In this document: piece after piece, positions 1 to 5,636 of the stretch | Numbering within the stretch: position 1 is the stretch's first letter | Layout of the letters: the number at the start of each line of letters is the position of its first letter | Source: Bacteroidota bacterium | Lineage (GTDB): Bacteria > Bacteroidota > Ignavibacteria > Ignavibacteriales > Ignavibacteriaceae | DNA: 10,464 bases | Reading direction: 5' to 3' | Assembly: GCA_021778375.1 (NCBI GenBank) | Contig: JAJYCM010000078.1 | Span: 1-10,464 of the forward strand | The notes under the pieces: generated by a model | The model's input: only the letters and a program-made list of their open reading frames with translations | Databases searched by the model: none | What the model was told of the DNA's origin: nothing | Translations under genes and position numbers: made by a program

Positions 1-55
1 TTATTACTGAGTTAATTCAAATAACAATAATATTTTAACCTCTGCTTTATTTTAA

Positions 56-77
56 CTAGTTTTTAGAAGTATCCTTA
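56..77 (+). repeat. Right-end copy of the MITE-like terminal repeat
   Basis: The 22 bases here match positions 3280-3301 at 21 of 22 places; the first 16 (CTAGTTTTTAGAAGTA) are identical. At 3280-3302 this sequence forms the right terminal inverted repeat of a MITE-like element. The orientation is the same, so the body of this copy would lie to the left, in bases 1-55 or beyond the window. The preceding bases (TCTGC, then T-rich) loosely resemble the tail of the full copy. It ends about 43 bases before the SemiSWEET start codon, so the element forms part of that gene's upstream region. The match is seen directly; its mobile origin is inferred. Confidence 0.6.
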
Positions 78-119
78 TTACGAACACTGTCTTAAAAAAT
101 TAAAACCTAAAGGATTATA

Positions 120-383
120 TTGACTGGAAATTTATTCGGATATTTTGCTGCAGCTTGTACTACAATAGCTTTCATTCCACAAGCTATTAAAGTGCATAAG
201 ACTAAAGAAATTCAGGACATCTCCCTTGGAATGTTTGCTCTTACTACAATAGGCGTATTGTTGTGGTTCATTTATGGAATTATGATTTCGTCACTTCCTG
301 TAATTATCGCAAATTTCATTACATTTATACTCTCACTTTATATTTTTATAATGAAAATTAAACTCGGCCACTCCAAAACCTAA
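120..383 (+). CDS. SemiSWEET-type sugar transporter (PQ-loop, 3 helices)
   Basis: This 87-residue membrane protein matches the SemiSWEET family, whose members dimerise to form a small bidirectional sugar uniporter in the cytoplasmic membrane. Three hydrophobic segments are visible at about residues 4-24, 35-56 and 59-80. The PQ motif is at P20-Q21 (FIPQ), with W49 and Y52 (LLWFIYG) in helix 2 and N65 (IIAN) in helix 3; Trp and Asn at these places line the sugar pocket in the family. The length is typical. The start is TTG: an in-frame TAA lies at 108-110, no ATG is available, and AAAGGA (109-114) sits 5 bases upstream. No hairpin terminator follows, and the 314-base gap argues against an operon with the isocitrate dehydrogenase gene. 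The substrate cannot be told from sequence; many relatives carry glucose or sucrose. Confidence 0.88.
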   Translation: MTGNLFGYFAAACTTIAFIPQAIKVHKTKEIQDISLGMFALTTIGVLLWFIYGIMISSLPVIIANFITFILSLYIFIMKIKLGHSKT

Positions 384-421
384 TTAAACTATTTTATCCA
401 AGTTTCCTCAATGATTAGAAC

Positions 422-541
422 TTACTTTTTTTTAGGCCAGTACAGGATACCTGCGCCTGAATCAATAAATTTTAGGTTATTGTAATGCTTCAAGGGAAAA
501 ATTACATTTTGTAAAAAATAGTATAGATAAAAAATCTCCAT
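422..541 (-). CDS. Doubtful small ORF, 39 residues
   Basis: An ATG-started minus-strand frame of 39 codons ends in TAA at 424-422. The product begins MEIFYLYYFL and ends in SGAGILYWPKKK, with an aromatic N-terminal half and a basic tail. In favour: it stays open through AT-rich DNA, and its C-terminal half coincides with the only less AT-rich patch of the gap. Against: there is no Shine-Dalgarno site, an in-frame stop lies just upstream of the ATG, and I do not recognise the product. It could be a real small protein, the remnant of a longer gene, or chance. Confidence 0.2.
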   Translation of the reverse strand: MEIFYLYYFLQNVIFPLKHYNNLKFIDSGAGILYWPKKK

Positions 542-659
542 AATTTAAGCTGCTTGGTCTATTGATTTCAAAGTAATCAACAATTTAAAGGTCTAACATT
601 TAAAAATATCTTTTAATAATTCTTAAAGATTCAGTATTTTAGTATTTAATTATAAAACT

Positions 660-665
660 TATAAT
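660..665 (+). promoter_or_regulatory. Possible -10 box of the isocitrate dehydrogenase gene
   Basis: A perfect TATAAT lies 32 bases before the ATG at 698. A start site near 672 would leave a leader of about 25 bases containing the ribosome-binding site AGGTGA (683-688). The hexamer 17 bases upstream (TTTTAG) is a poor -35, and such AT-rich matches arise easily by chance, so this is only a candidate. Confidence 0.3.
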
Positions 666-697
666 ATCATTTCTCTAAAAATAGGTGAGTATAACTA

Positions 698-2923
698 ATG
701 GAAACAAAAATAATATGGACCAAAATCGATGAAGCCCCGGCTCTTGCAACTTATTGTTTGCTGCCTGTAGTAAAGTCCTTCTTAAAAGGAACAGGTGTCG
801 TAGTTGAGCAAAAAGATATCTCTCTTGCCGGTAGAATCCTTGCGAACTTTCCCGATAACTTAACTTCTAATCAAAAAATACCGGATTATCTAGCTGAATT
901 AGGAGAACTAACACAAAACCCCGACGCTAACATAATAAAGCTTCCAAACATCAGCGCATCAATTCCTCAACTCCATGCCGCAATAAAAGAATTGCAGGAT
1001 AAAGGTTATAAAATTCCTGATTACCCTGAAGATCCAAAAAACGAAGAAGAGATTGCAATTAAGACTAGGTACGCTAAAGTGCTGGGTTCTGCAGTTAATC
1101 CGGTTTTAAGAGAAGGTAATTCGGATAGGCGTGCGGCAGCTTCGGTTAAAGAATTTGCTAAAAAATATCCTAATAAAATGATGAAGCCATGGCCTAAATC
1201 AGGTTCAAAAACCCGGGTTGTGTATATGAGCCAAAAAGATTTTTACGGTACCGAAAAATCTGTTACTTTAACAAAAGAAGATATAGTTAAGATCGAATAC
1301 GTTGATCCTAAAGGCAATGTGACTGTGTTAAAAGAAAAACTTAAACTTCTTCCCGGTGAAATAATTGATGCTTCGATTATGAATGTTAAGGAGTTAAGAA
1401 AATTCTACGCCGAACAAATTAAGGAAGCTAAAAAAAATAATGTACTTCTTTCACTGCATCTTAAAGCTACGATGATGAAAATATCCGACCCTATAATGTT
1501 CGGTCATGCAGTTTGGGTTTACTTTAAAGATGCGCTCGAAAAACATGAAAATGTTCTTAAAGAAATCGGTGCTAATTTAAACAACGGTCTTATGGATGTA
1601 CTGGAAAAAATAAAGAAACTTCCTGAAGAAAAAAGACTAGAAATTGAAGCCGATATTAATAAGGTCTATGAATACCAGCCGCAGCTTGCAATGGTTGATT
1701 CTAGGACAGGTAAAACTAATCTTCATGTGCCTAATGATGTAATTGTTGATGCTTCAATGCCTAATGTCGTTAGGGACGGTGGAAAGATGTGGAACCGTAA
1801 AGATGAGCTTCAAGATTGTATTGCAATGATCCCGGACCGGTGCTATGCTACAATTTATGAAGAGATTATTGAGAACGCCAAGGCTAACGGTCAGTTCGAT
1901 CCGTCGACTATGGGCGCAGTTTCCAACGTCGGGTTGATGGCGCAGAAAGCTGAAGAATATGGTTCGCATGATAAGACCTTTGAAGCTAAAGGAGATGGAA
2001 TTATTCGAGTTGTAAGTTCTTCCGGTGATACTTTACTTGAGCAGCAAGTTGAATCAGGAGACATTTTCAGAGTGTGTCAAGCTAAAGATGAAGCGATTAA
2101 AGATTGGGTAAAGCTTGCGGTACACCGTGCTAAAGTTTCTTCTACTCCAGCAATTTTCTGGCTTGATGAGAACAGAGCACACGATAGAGAGATTATGGCA
2201 AAAGTTAAAAAGTATTTGCCGGAATATGATACAAAGGGACTTGAAATTAAAATCCTTAATCCTGTAGACGCAATGAAATATACTCTGGAAAGAGTCAGAA
2301 AAGGATTAGATACAATTTCTGTTACCGGAAATGTGCTTCGCGATTATTTAACTGATTTATTCCCGATCCTTGAATTGGGAACAAGTGCAAGGATGCTTTC
2401 TATTATACCATTATTAAAAGGTGGGGGATTATTTGAAACGGGTGCTGGAGGTTCGGCGCCTAAACATGTTCAGCAATTAATTAAAGAGAACCATTTGAGG
2501 TGGGATTCGTTAGGCGAATATTGTGCACTTGTCCCTTCGTTCGAAATGATTGCTGAAAAAACTAAAAATACCAAAGCTGCACTTTTAGCTGAAACTCTGG
2601 ATATTGCAATCGGTAAATACTTGGAAAACGGCCGCTATCCTTCACGCAAAGCAGGCGAGATTGATAATAGAGGCGGTTCCTTCTATCTTGCTTTTTACTG
2701 GGCTCAGGCATTAGCCGAACAAAATAAAGACTCTGAATTAAAATCACGCTTCTCTAAAATGTTCGAAGAGCTGAAAAAATATGATGCTAAAATCATAAAT
2801 AATATGATTTCTATACAAGGAAATCCAGTCGACCTCGGAGGCTATTATTTACTTGACGAAATAAAAACTTCTGCGGTTATGCGTCCCAGCTCAACATTTA
2901 ACAAAATAATTGAGGAAATGTAA
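698..2923 (+). CDS. icd: Isocitrate dehydrogenase (NADP+), monomeric type
   Basis: Catalyses oxidative decarboxylation of isocitrate to 2-oxoglutarate with NADP+ and Mg2+/Mn2+ in the TCA cycle, as a single 80-kDa-class chain unrelated in length to the common dimeric enzyme. The 741 residues equal the family length. From memory of the Azotobacter vinelandii structure, the expected ligands appear here with a constant shift of one or minus one: isocitrate site S131, N134, R138, R144; K256 and Y421 catalytic; metal ligands D351, D549, D553; R548; and H590, R601, R650 for the NADP 2'-phosphate, which supports NADP over NAD. The signature block SVTGNVLRDYLTD (541-553) is intact. ATG at 698 is preceded by AGGTGA (683-688). 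The gene stands alone and ends in its own terminator. The symbol icd is also used for the unrelated dimeric enzyme. Confidence 0.97.
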   Translation: METKIIWTKIDEAPALATYCLLPVVKSFLKGTGVVVEQKDISLAGRILANFPDNLTSNQKIPDYLAELGELTQNPDANIIKLPNISASIPQLHAAIKELQDKGYKIPDYPEDPKNEEEIAIKTRYAKVLGSAVNPVLREGNSDRRAAASVKEFAKKYPNKMMKPWPKSGSKTRVVYMSQKDFYGTEKSVTLTKEDIVKIEYVDPKGNVTVLKEKLKLLPGEIIDASIMNVKELRKFYAEQIKEAKKNNVLLSLHLKATMMKISDPIMFGHAVWVYFKDALEKHENVLKEIGANLNNGLMDVLEKIKKLPEEKRLEIEADINKVYEYQPQLAMVDSRTGKTNLHVPNDVIVDASMPNVVRDGGKMWNRKDELQDCIAMIPDRCYATIYEEIIENAKANGQFDPSTMGAVSNVGLMAQKAEEYGSHDKTFEAKGDGIIRVVSSSGDTLLEQQVESGDIFRVCQAKDEAIKDWVKLAVHRAKVSSTPAIFWLDENRAHDREIMAKVKKYLPEYDTKGLEIKILNPVDAMKYTLERVRKGLDTISVTGNVLRDYLTDLFPILELGTSARMLSIIPLLKGGGLFETGAGGSAPKHVQQLIKENHLRWDSLGEYCALVPSFEMIAEKTKNTKAALLAETLDIAIGKYLENGRYPSRKAGEIDNRGGSFYLAFYWAQALAEQNKDSELKSRFSKMFEELKKYDAKIINNMISIQGNPVDLGGYYLLDEIKTSAVMRPSSTFNKIIEEM

Positions 2924-2962
2924 TTACCCGTTCTTAGTATGAAGTTGTTTCTAGTTTATTAG

Positions 2963-2993
2963 CGGATGGAGCAATATTCCCCATCCGTTTTTT
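2963..2993 (+). terminator. Rho-independent terminator of the isocitrate dehydrogenase gene
   Basis: A perfect 7-bp stem, CGGATGG (2963-2969) with CCATCCG (2981-2987), encloses an 11-base loop and is followed directly by six T. It lies 40 bases after the stop codon in the correct orientation, so it should end the monocistronic isocitrate dehydrogenase transcript. Confidence 0.88.
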
Positions 2994-3085
2994 ATTGTTA
3001 AAATCAAAAATAGAATTGGATAATTATAATATCGGAACCTCATTTTCTACAATTATATTGAGGGCGCTTCTAAAAATTTCTATAC

Positions 3086-3223
3086 CTGCCTTCCGGTAGA
3101 GGGCGTTGCACGACTTCCAGATGTCATTTCGACTGGAGGGAGAAATCCCATTTTCGACAGTATGAGACCTCTCTTTACGTTCGAGACTAAATAGGAGAGT
3201 TCTGCAACGCCCTCGGTAGGCAG
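3086..3223. repeat. Palindromic intergenic repeat, about 138 bp
   Basis: Arms AGGGCGTTGCA (3100-3110) and TGCAACGCCCT (3203-3213) are perfect 11-bp inverted repeats. Outside them, CTGCCT (3086-3091) pairs with AGGCAG (3218-3223) across a small left-arm insertion (TTCCGGTAG versus the shorter CGGT-containing right arm). Inner short pairings include CCAG/CTGG and CTCTC/GAGAG. The interior carries CATTTCGACTGGAGGGAGAA, a phrase I associate with repeats scattered through genomes of this group. It is much richer in GC than its surroundings. If transcribed, it would fold into a long hairpin on either strand. Confidence 0.65.
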
Positions 3224-3226
3224 ATT

Positions 3227-3262
3227 CTCTGCGAACTTTGCGTATTCTTTGCGTTCTCTGCG
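3227..3262 (+). repeat. CTYTGCG short array, four copies
   Basis: The heptamers CTCTGCG (3227), CTTTGCG (3236), CTTTGCG (3247) and CTCTGCG (3256) are spaced 9, 11 and 9 bases apart, a symmetric arrangement. This 'ctctgcg...ctttgcg' phrase resembles intergenic repeats known from many environmental genomes. It lies between the palindromic repeat and the right terminal repeat of the larger element. Confidence 0.6.
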
Positions 3263-3279
3263 TTAAGTTTTTATAAAAG

Positions 3280-3576
3280 CTAGTTTTTAGAAGTACCCTT
3301 AAACATGGAATTTGCTTTTATACGAAGTACAAATACTCCAACTGTAAATCCAAGAATAAAACTTACTAAGACTCGACTTAGCCTTATGTTAAAGTCAAAA
3401 AATTAAAATAATCGAATGTTCCTAGCAATAAAATAAAATAAAAATGATAATAGAATAAAGACAACAATCCATAGGCTTTTTGTGTAACCTAGTTTTAATG
3501 AATATTTCGTTGATAGTTCATAGCCCAACAAACCGAAAAAAATAAAAGTGACAATTATCGATATAAAACACATCAT
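3280..3576 (-). pseudogene. Small membrane-protein gene, interrupted
   Basis: A minus-strand frame begins with ATG at 3576 (a second ATG follows directly), 8 bases after a strong AAGGAG (3590-3585) and behind a good promoter. It reads 57 residues with two hydrophobic helices (about 3-18 and 33-52, the second followed by ARNIR) to TAA at 3405-3403. The same frame then stays open for 40 more codons and encodes a third likely helix (RVLVSFILGFTVGVFVLRIK) with a basic end, stopping at TAG (3282-3280) inside the terminal repeat of the MITE-like element. One reading is a membrane protein of about 100 residues that acquired a nonsense codon and a 3' insertion. The other is a functional 57-residue protein with a chance open frame behind it. 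I do not recognise the family. Confidence 0.5.
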
Positions 3577-3612
3577 AATATTAACTCCTTATTTTAGAAT
3601 CAAATAATATAT

Positions 3613-3641
3613 ATTATGAGAAATCATTCTACATATTTCAA
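3613..3641 (-). promoter_or_regulatory. Promoter of the small membrane-protein gene
   Basis: On the minus strand TTGAAA (3641-3636) and CATAAT (3618-3613) are separated by exactly 17 bases; each hexamer matches the sigma-70-type consensus at five of six places. A start near 3606 gives a leader of about 30 bases holding AAGGAG before the ATG at 3576. The spacing of promoter, Shine-Dalgarno and ATG is consistent, which makes it more than a random AT-rich match. Confidence 0.5.
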
Positions 3642-4220
3642 AAAATTCCTTTTTTAGCGCAAGTAAATCCTTTTACCCGAATTGCATATAGTTAGATTCC
3701 ACGCTTCAGCGCTGTGTATTATTAATTACATTCAGCTTTTAAGAAAGAGCAATGTGTATACTAAACAGCTATTTAACTATTTATGTGGCTAATAAAGTTT
3801 AGAATTGAGTTATATAGATTGGTACCCCCGCTATAGAGTCCCCCTCTATTATCATTATTTTAAAAATTCAAGCTTTAGAACCCCACAGCTAATTAATAAA
3901 AATAGTACCTGAAATAAATTAAGGAATGGATTAATAAAAAACAATTATTATTTATAACAAGAACTTTAATTTTCATTTTCGTCAAGCAACAAATCCCTAA
4001 ATAATTATTTTCTTTTCTCTTTTACTCACTGCTAACTGATAATTAATTACTGTTAATTGAAAACTCCCGTGCCGGTACAATTTCCAAACCAACAAAAATT
4101 CCGCCCACCCTCAAAGCCCAAAACTCCACCAAAATACCTAGCGCTTATCTTAACATTATAGAATAAAGCTAAAGTGAACATAGAGAAGAAATAATTCACC
4201 CCTTTTGCAAAACACCCTCA

Positions 4221-4247
4221 ATTTCGAGAACATTTTCGAGAACATTT
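4221..4247. repeat. 12-bp tandem repeat, about 2.2 copies
   Basis: The unit TTTCGAGAACAT occurs twice in a row with the start of a third copy, just downstream of the tRNA-Asp terminator as read on the minus strand. It is probably a slippage repeat. No function is evident. Confidence 0.6.
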
Positions 4248-4273
4248 CAATATCCCTGTATTTTCTTTAAAAC

Positions 4274-4307
4274 AAAAAAACCTTGCAACATTTTATGTTA
4301 CAAGGTT
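4274..4307 (-). terminator. Strong terminator behind tRNA-Asp
   Basis: On the minus strand AACCTTGTAACA (4307-4296) pairs with TGTTGCAAGGTT (4290-4279): a 12-bp stem with one T-G wobble and a 5-base loop, followed by seven T (4280-4274). It starts about 10 bases past the tRNA 3' end, so it should end tRNA-Asp transcription and any read-through from pfkA. On the plus strand the stem is also followed by TTTT, so it may work weakly in both directions. Confidence 0.85.
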
Positions 4308-4316
4308 TTATCTGAG

Positions 4317-4390
4317 CGGGGCCGACGAGACTCGAACTCGCGACCTCCTGCGTGACAGGCAGGCGTTCTAACCAACTGAACTACGACCCC
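4317..4390 (-). tRNA. tRNA-Asp (anticodon GTC)
   Basis: The 74-base minus-strand gene folds into a full cloverleaf. Acceptor GGGGTCG pairs with CGGCCCC (one T-G wobble). The D arm is GTTC/GAAC. The anticodon stem CCTGC/GCAGG encloses loop CTGTCAC with anticodon GTC. The T stem GCGAG/CTCGT (one G-T wobble) encloses TTCGAGT. The discriminator base is G, as expected for tRNA-Asp. CCA is not encoded. It lies 100 bases downstream of pfkA on the same strand, with its own possible promoter between and a terminator close behind. Confidence 0.96.
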
Positions 4391-4424
4391 GGCTATTATT
4401 AATCATCTTTTCAAATTTGAATAT

Positions 4425-4455
4425 CAAATATAATTTTAACACTCTCCAAAATCAA
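4425..4455 (-). promoter_or_regulatory. Possible promoter of tRNA-Asp, Bacteroidota style
   Basis: On the minus strand TTG (4455-4453) is followed after 20 bases by TATATTTG (4432-4425). This fits the TTG / TAnnTTTG pattern described for the primary sigma factor of Bacteroidota. It would start transcription about 30 bases before the mature tRNA. It depends on the organism belonging to or near that group, and no second site in the window confirms the pattern. Confidence 0.4.
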
Positions 4456-4490
4456 CAATCAATATAAAATATTTTTGCAGTATTTCGTTT

Positions 4491-5588
4491 TTATTCCCCA
4501 AATGAAATTCCAACTGCCTTTGCTGCAAATACTGCTTGGGTGTCCGGCTGCACTAACTTTTGATGCGAAATTGCTTCTTCAATTCTGACATTTTTTACAT
4601 CGCTGCCTTTTAGAGCAACCATTCTTCCGAATTTTTTGTTTGCCGCAAGTTGTATAGCAAATGCTCCGAATTTTGTCGAAAGTATCCTGTCAAAAGGAGT
4701 CGGACTGCCGCCACGCTGCAAATGACCAAGTACTGTAACTCTCGTCTCTCTGTTTGTATTTTCTTCAATCTTCTTTGCGACTAATTCGCCTATACCACCA
4801 AGCTGAACCGGGTCATGACGTTTGATGTCCTGCCCTTTAATAACCATCTCTCCGTCCATAGGTTTGGCTCCTTCCGAAACGCAAACTAAACTGAATTTCT
4901 TCCCCATTAATTCTCTTTTCAATATTTTGTCGTAAACTCGATCCCATGAAAAAGGAATTTCCGGGATTAATATAATGTCTGCTCCTCCTGCTAAACCGCC
5001 GTTTAGTGCAATCCATCCAGCATATCTTCCCATTACTTCAACAACAATAACACGGTGATGCGAAGAGGCTGTTGTATGAAGTCTATCAAGCGCTTCAGCA
5101 ACTACATAGACTGCAGAATCGTGACCGAATGTAAGATCGGTAGCTTCAAGATCGTTGTCAATCGTTTTTGGAACTCCAATCATATTCATTCCCATTTCAC
5201 CGAGTTTTTTGCAGATATGCATTGTTCCGTCTCCGCCTATTGCAATCAACGCATCCAAATTCCATGCTTGATAGTTCCTTAATGCCGCTTCCGATTTATT
5301 TGCTATCTCTATCTTGCCGTCTTTTTGAATAGGCCAATGGAATGGATCGCCTTTATTCGATGATCCTAGAATTGTTCCGCCGCGAGCTAATATTCCAGAA
5401 ACATCATCGTTCTTTAGTTCTTTTGCTCTTCCTTCTACTAATCCTTCAAAACCATCAATTATTCCTAGTACAGACATTCCATAGTCCTGTGCAGGTTTTG
5501 TTACTCCTCTTATTACTGCATTTAACCCGGGGCAGTCTCCACCGCCGGTTAATATCCCAATTCTTTTTACTTTTGAACTTGCTGCCAT
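4491..5588 (-). CDS. pfkA: 6-phosphofructokinase, mixed-substrate group
   Basis: Phosphorylates fructose 6-phosphate to fructose 1,6-bisphosphate in glycolysis. With the start chosen here it has 365 residues. Phosphoryl-donor motifs are TGGGDCPGLN (14-23) and GGDGT (118-122). The active site is PKTIDND (140-146) with catalytic D144. Substrate-site motifs are MGRYAGW (186-192), E210 in IPEIPF, and GHLQRGG (288-294) with H289 and R292. Gly in GGDGT normally marks ATP use, whereas Lys in PKTIDND is typical of pyrophosphate enzymes; this combination defines the mixed group, whose Gly-type members use ATP. The frame extends 10 codons upstream to 5618, but ATG at 5588 has AAAGGA (5600-5595) 6 bases away and the outer ATG has no usable site. 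It follows rnhC by 48 bases on the same strand. Confidence 0.94.
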   Translation of the reverse strand: MAASSKVKRIGILTGGGDCPGLNAVIRGVTKPAQDYGMSVLGIIDGFEGLVEGRAKELKNDDVSGILARGGTILGSSNKGDPFHWPIQKDGKIEIANKSEAALRNYQAWNLDALIAIGGDGTMHICKKLGEMGMNMIGVPKTIDNDLEATDLTFGHDSAVYVVAEALDRLHTTASSHHRVIVVEVMGRYAGWIALNGGLAGGADIILIPEIPFSWDRVYDKILKRELMGKKFSLVCVSEGAKPMDGEMVIKGQDIKRHDPVQLGGIGELVAKKIEENTNRETRVTVLGHLQRGGSPTPFDRILSTKFGAFAIQLAANKKFGRMVALKGSDVKNVRIEEAISHQKLVQPDTQAVFAAKAVGISFGE

Positions 5589-5636
5589 TATTAATCCTTT
5601 ATTTTCAATGATTACCATGCCATCCGTTTGGCAAAT

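Larger units (their letters stand above)
384..697. other. Gene-poor interval, SemiSWEET to isocitrate dehydrogenase
   Basis: This interval is mostly very AT-rich. It holds a less AT-rich patch at about 433-460 that falls inside a doubtful 39-codon minus-strand ORF (listed separately), a weak 6-bp inverted repeat TTGATT/AATCAA at 562-567 and 575-580, and the likely promoter and ribosome-binding site of the next gene. I see no terminator for the SemiSWEET gene and no RNA gene. Confidence 0.6.
3058..3302. mobile_element. MITE-like element, non-coding, with nested repeats
   Basis: The ends are imperfect terminal inverted repeats: TTGAGGGCGCTTCTAAAAA (3058-3076) and, reversed, TTAAGGGTACTTCTAAAAA (3302-3284), matching at 16 of 19 places. 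Similarity continues weakly inward to TTTCTATA/TTTTATA. If the element proper begins at GGG, the 4-base flanks are TTGA (3058-3061) and TTAA (3299-3302), a possible imperfect target duplication. The length is about 245 bases with no reading frame of note, so mobilisation would need a transposase encoded elsewhere. Inside lie a palindromic repeat (3086-3223) and a CTYTGCG array (3227-3262). A second copy of the right end is at 56-77. The repeats are seen directly; MITE status is inferred. A composite of unrelated intergenic repeats is the main alternative. Confidence 0.6.
2994..4273. other. Gene-poor accessory interval
   Basis: About 1.3 kb separates the isocitrate dehydrogenase terminator from the tRNA-Asp terminator. 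The left half holds a nested repeat element (3058-3302) and a small broken membrane-protein gene (3280-3576). In 3642-4273 I see no convincing gene: a weak 6-bp hairpin ATAGAG/CTCTAT (3833-3849), a TAACTG/TTAATT-rich low-complexity patch (about 4030-4060), a 42-residue minus-strand frame that I do not trust (4053-4181), and a 12-bp tandem repeat (4221-4247). The interval borders the 3' end of a tRNA, a common integration site, but no integrase and no duplicated tRNA end are visible. Confidence 0.7.

Noticed and set aside
562..580. Inverted repeat TTGATT/AATCAA upstream of the isocitrate dehydrogenase gene as an operator.
   Set aside because: Six A/T-rich base pairs in very AT-rich DNA are expected by chance, and it lies about 120 bases from the start codon with no second copy.
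3833..3849. Hairpin ATAGAG/CTCTAT with a C-rich loop as a possible terminator or riboswitch part.
   Set aside because: The stem is only 6 weak base pairs, no T-run follows, and no gene end is near.
4053..4181. A 42-residue ATG-started frame on the minus strand containing RYFGGVLGFEGG.
   Set aside because: It has no Shine-Dalgarno site, the composition is odd (many Gly, Cys and Trp), and its end runs into a TAACTG/TTAATT low-complexity patch. It looks like intergenic repeat DNA or a remnant more than a gene.
4317..4390. tRNA-Asp 3' end as the attachment site of an integrated element spanning 2994-4273.
   Set aside because: I found no duplicated tRNA tail in the interval and no integrase; a short TTCGAGACT at 3180-3188 is part of the palindromic repeat.
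5055..5611. Plus-strand open frames (75 and 89 codons) opposite the phosphofructokinase gene.
   Set aside because: They are antisense to highly conserved catalytic motifs and give Leu-rich or unstructured products; shadow frames.
5589..5618. Longer phosphofructokinase start at 5618, adding ten residues.
   Set aside because: The outer ATG lacks a properly spaced ribosome-binding site, while the inner ATG has AAAGGA at 6 bases and gives the usual family N-terminus.
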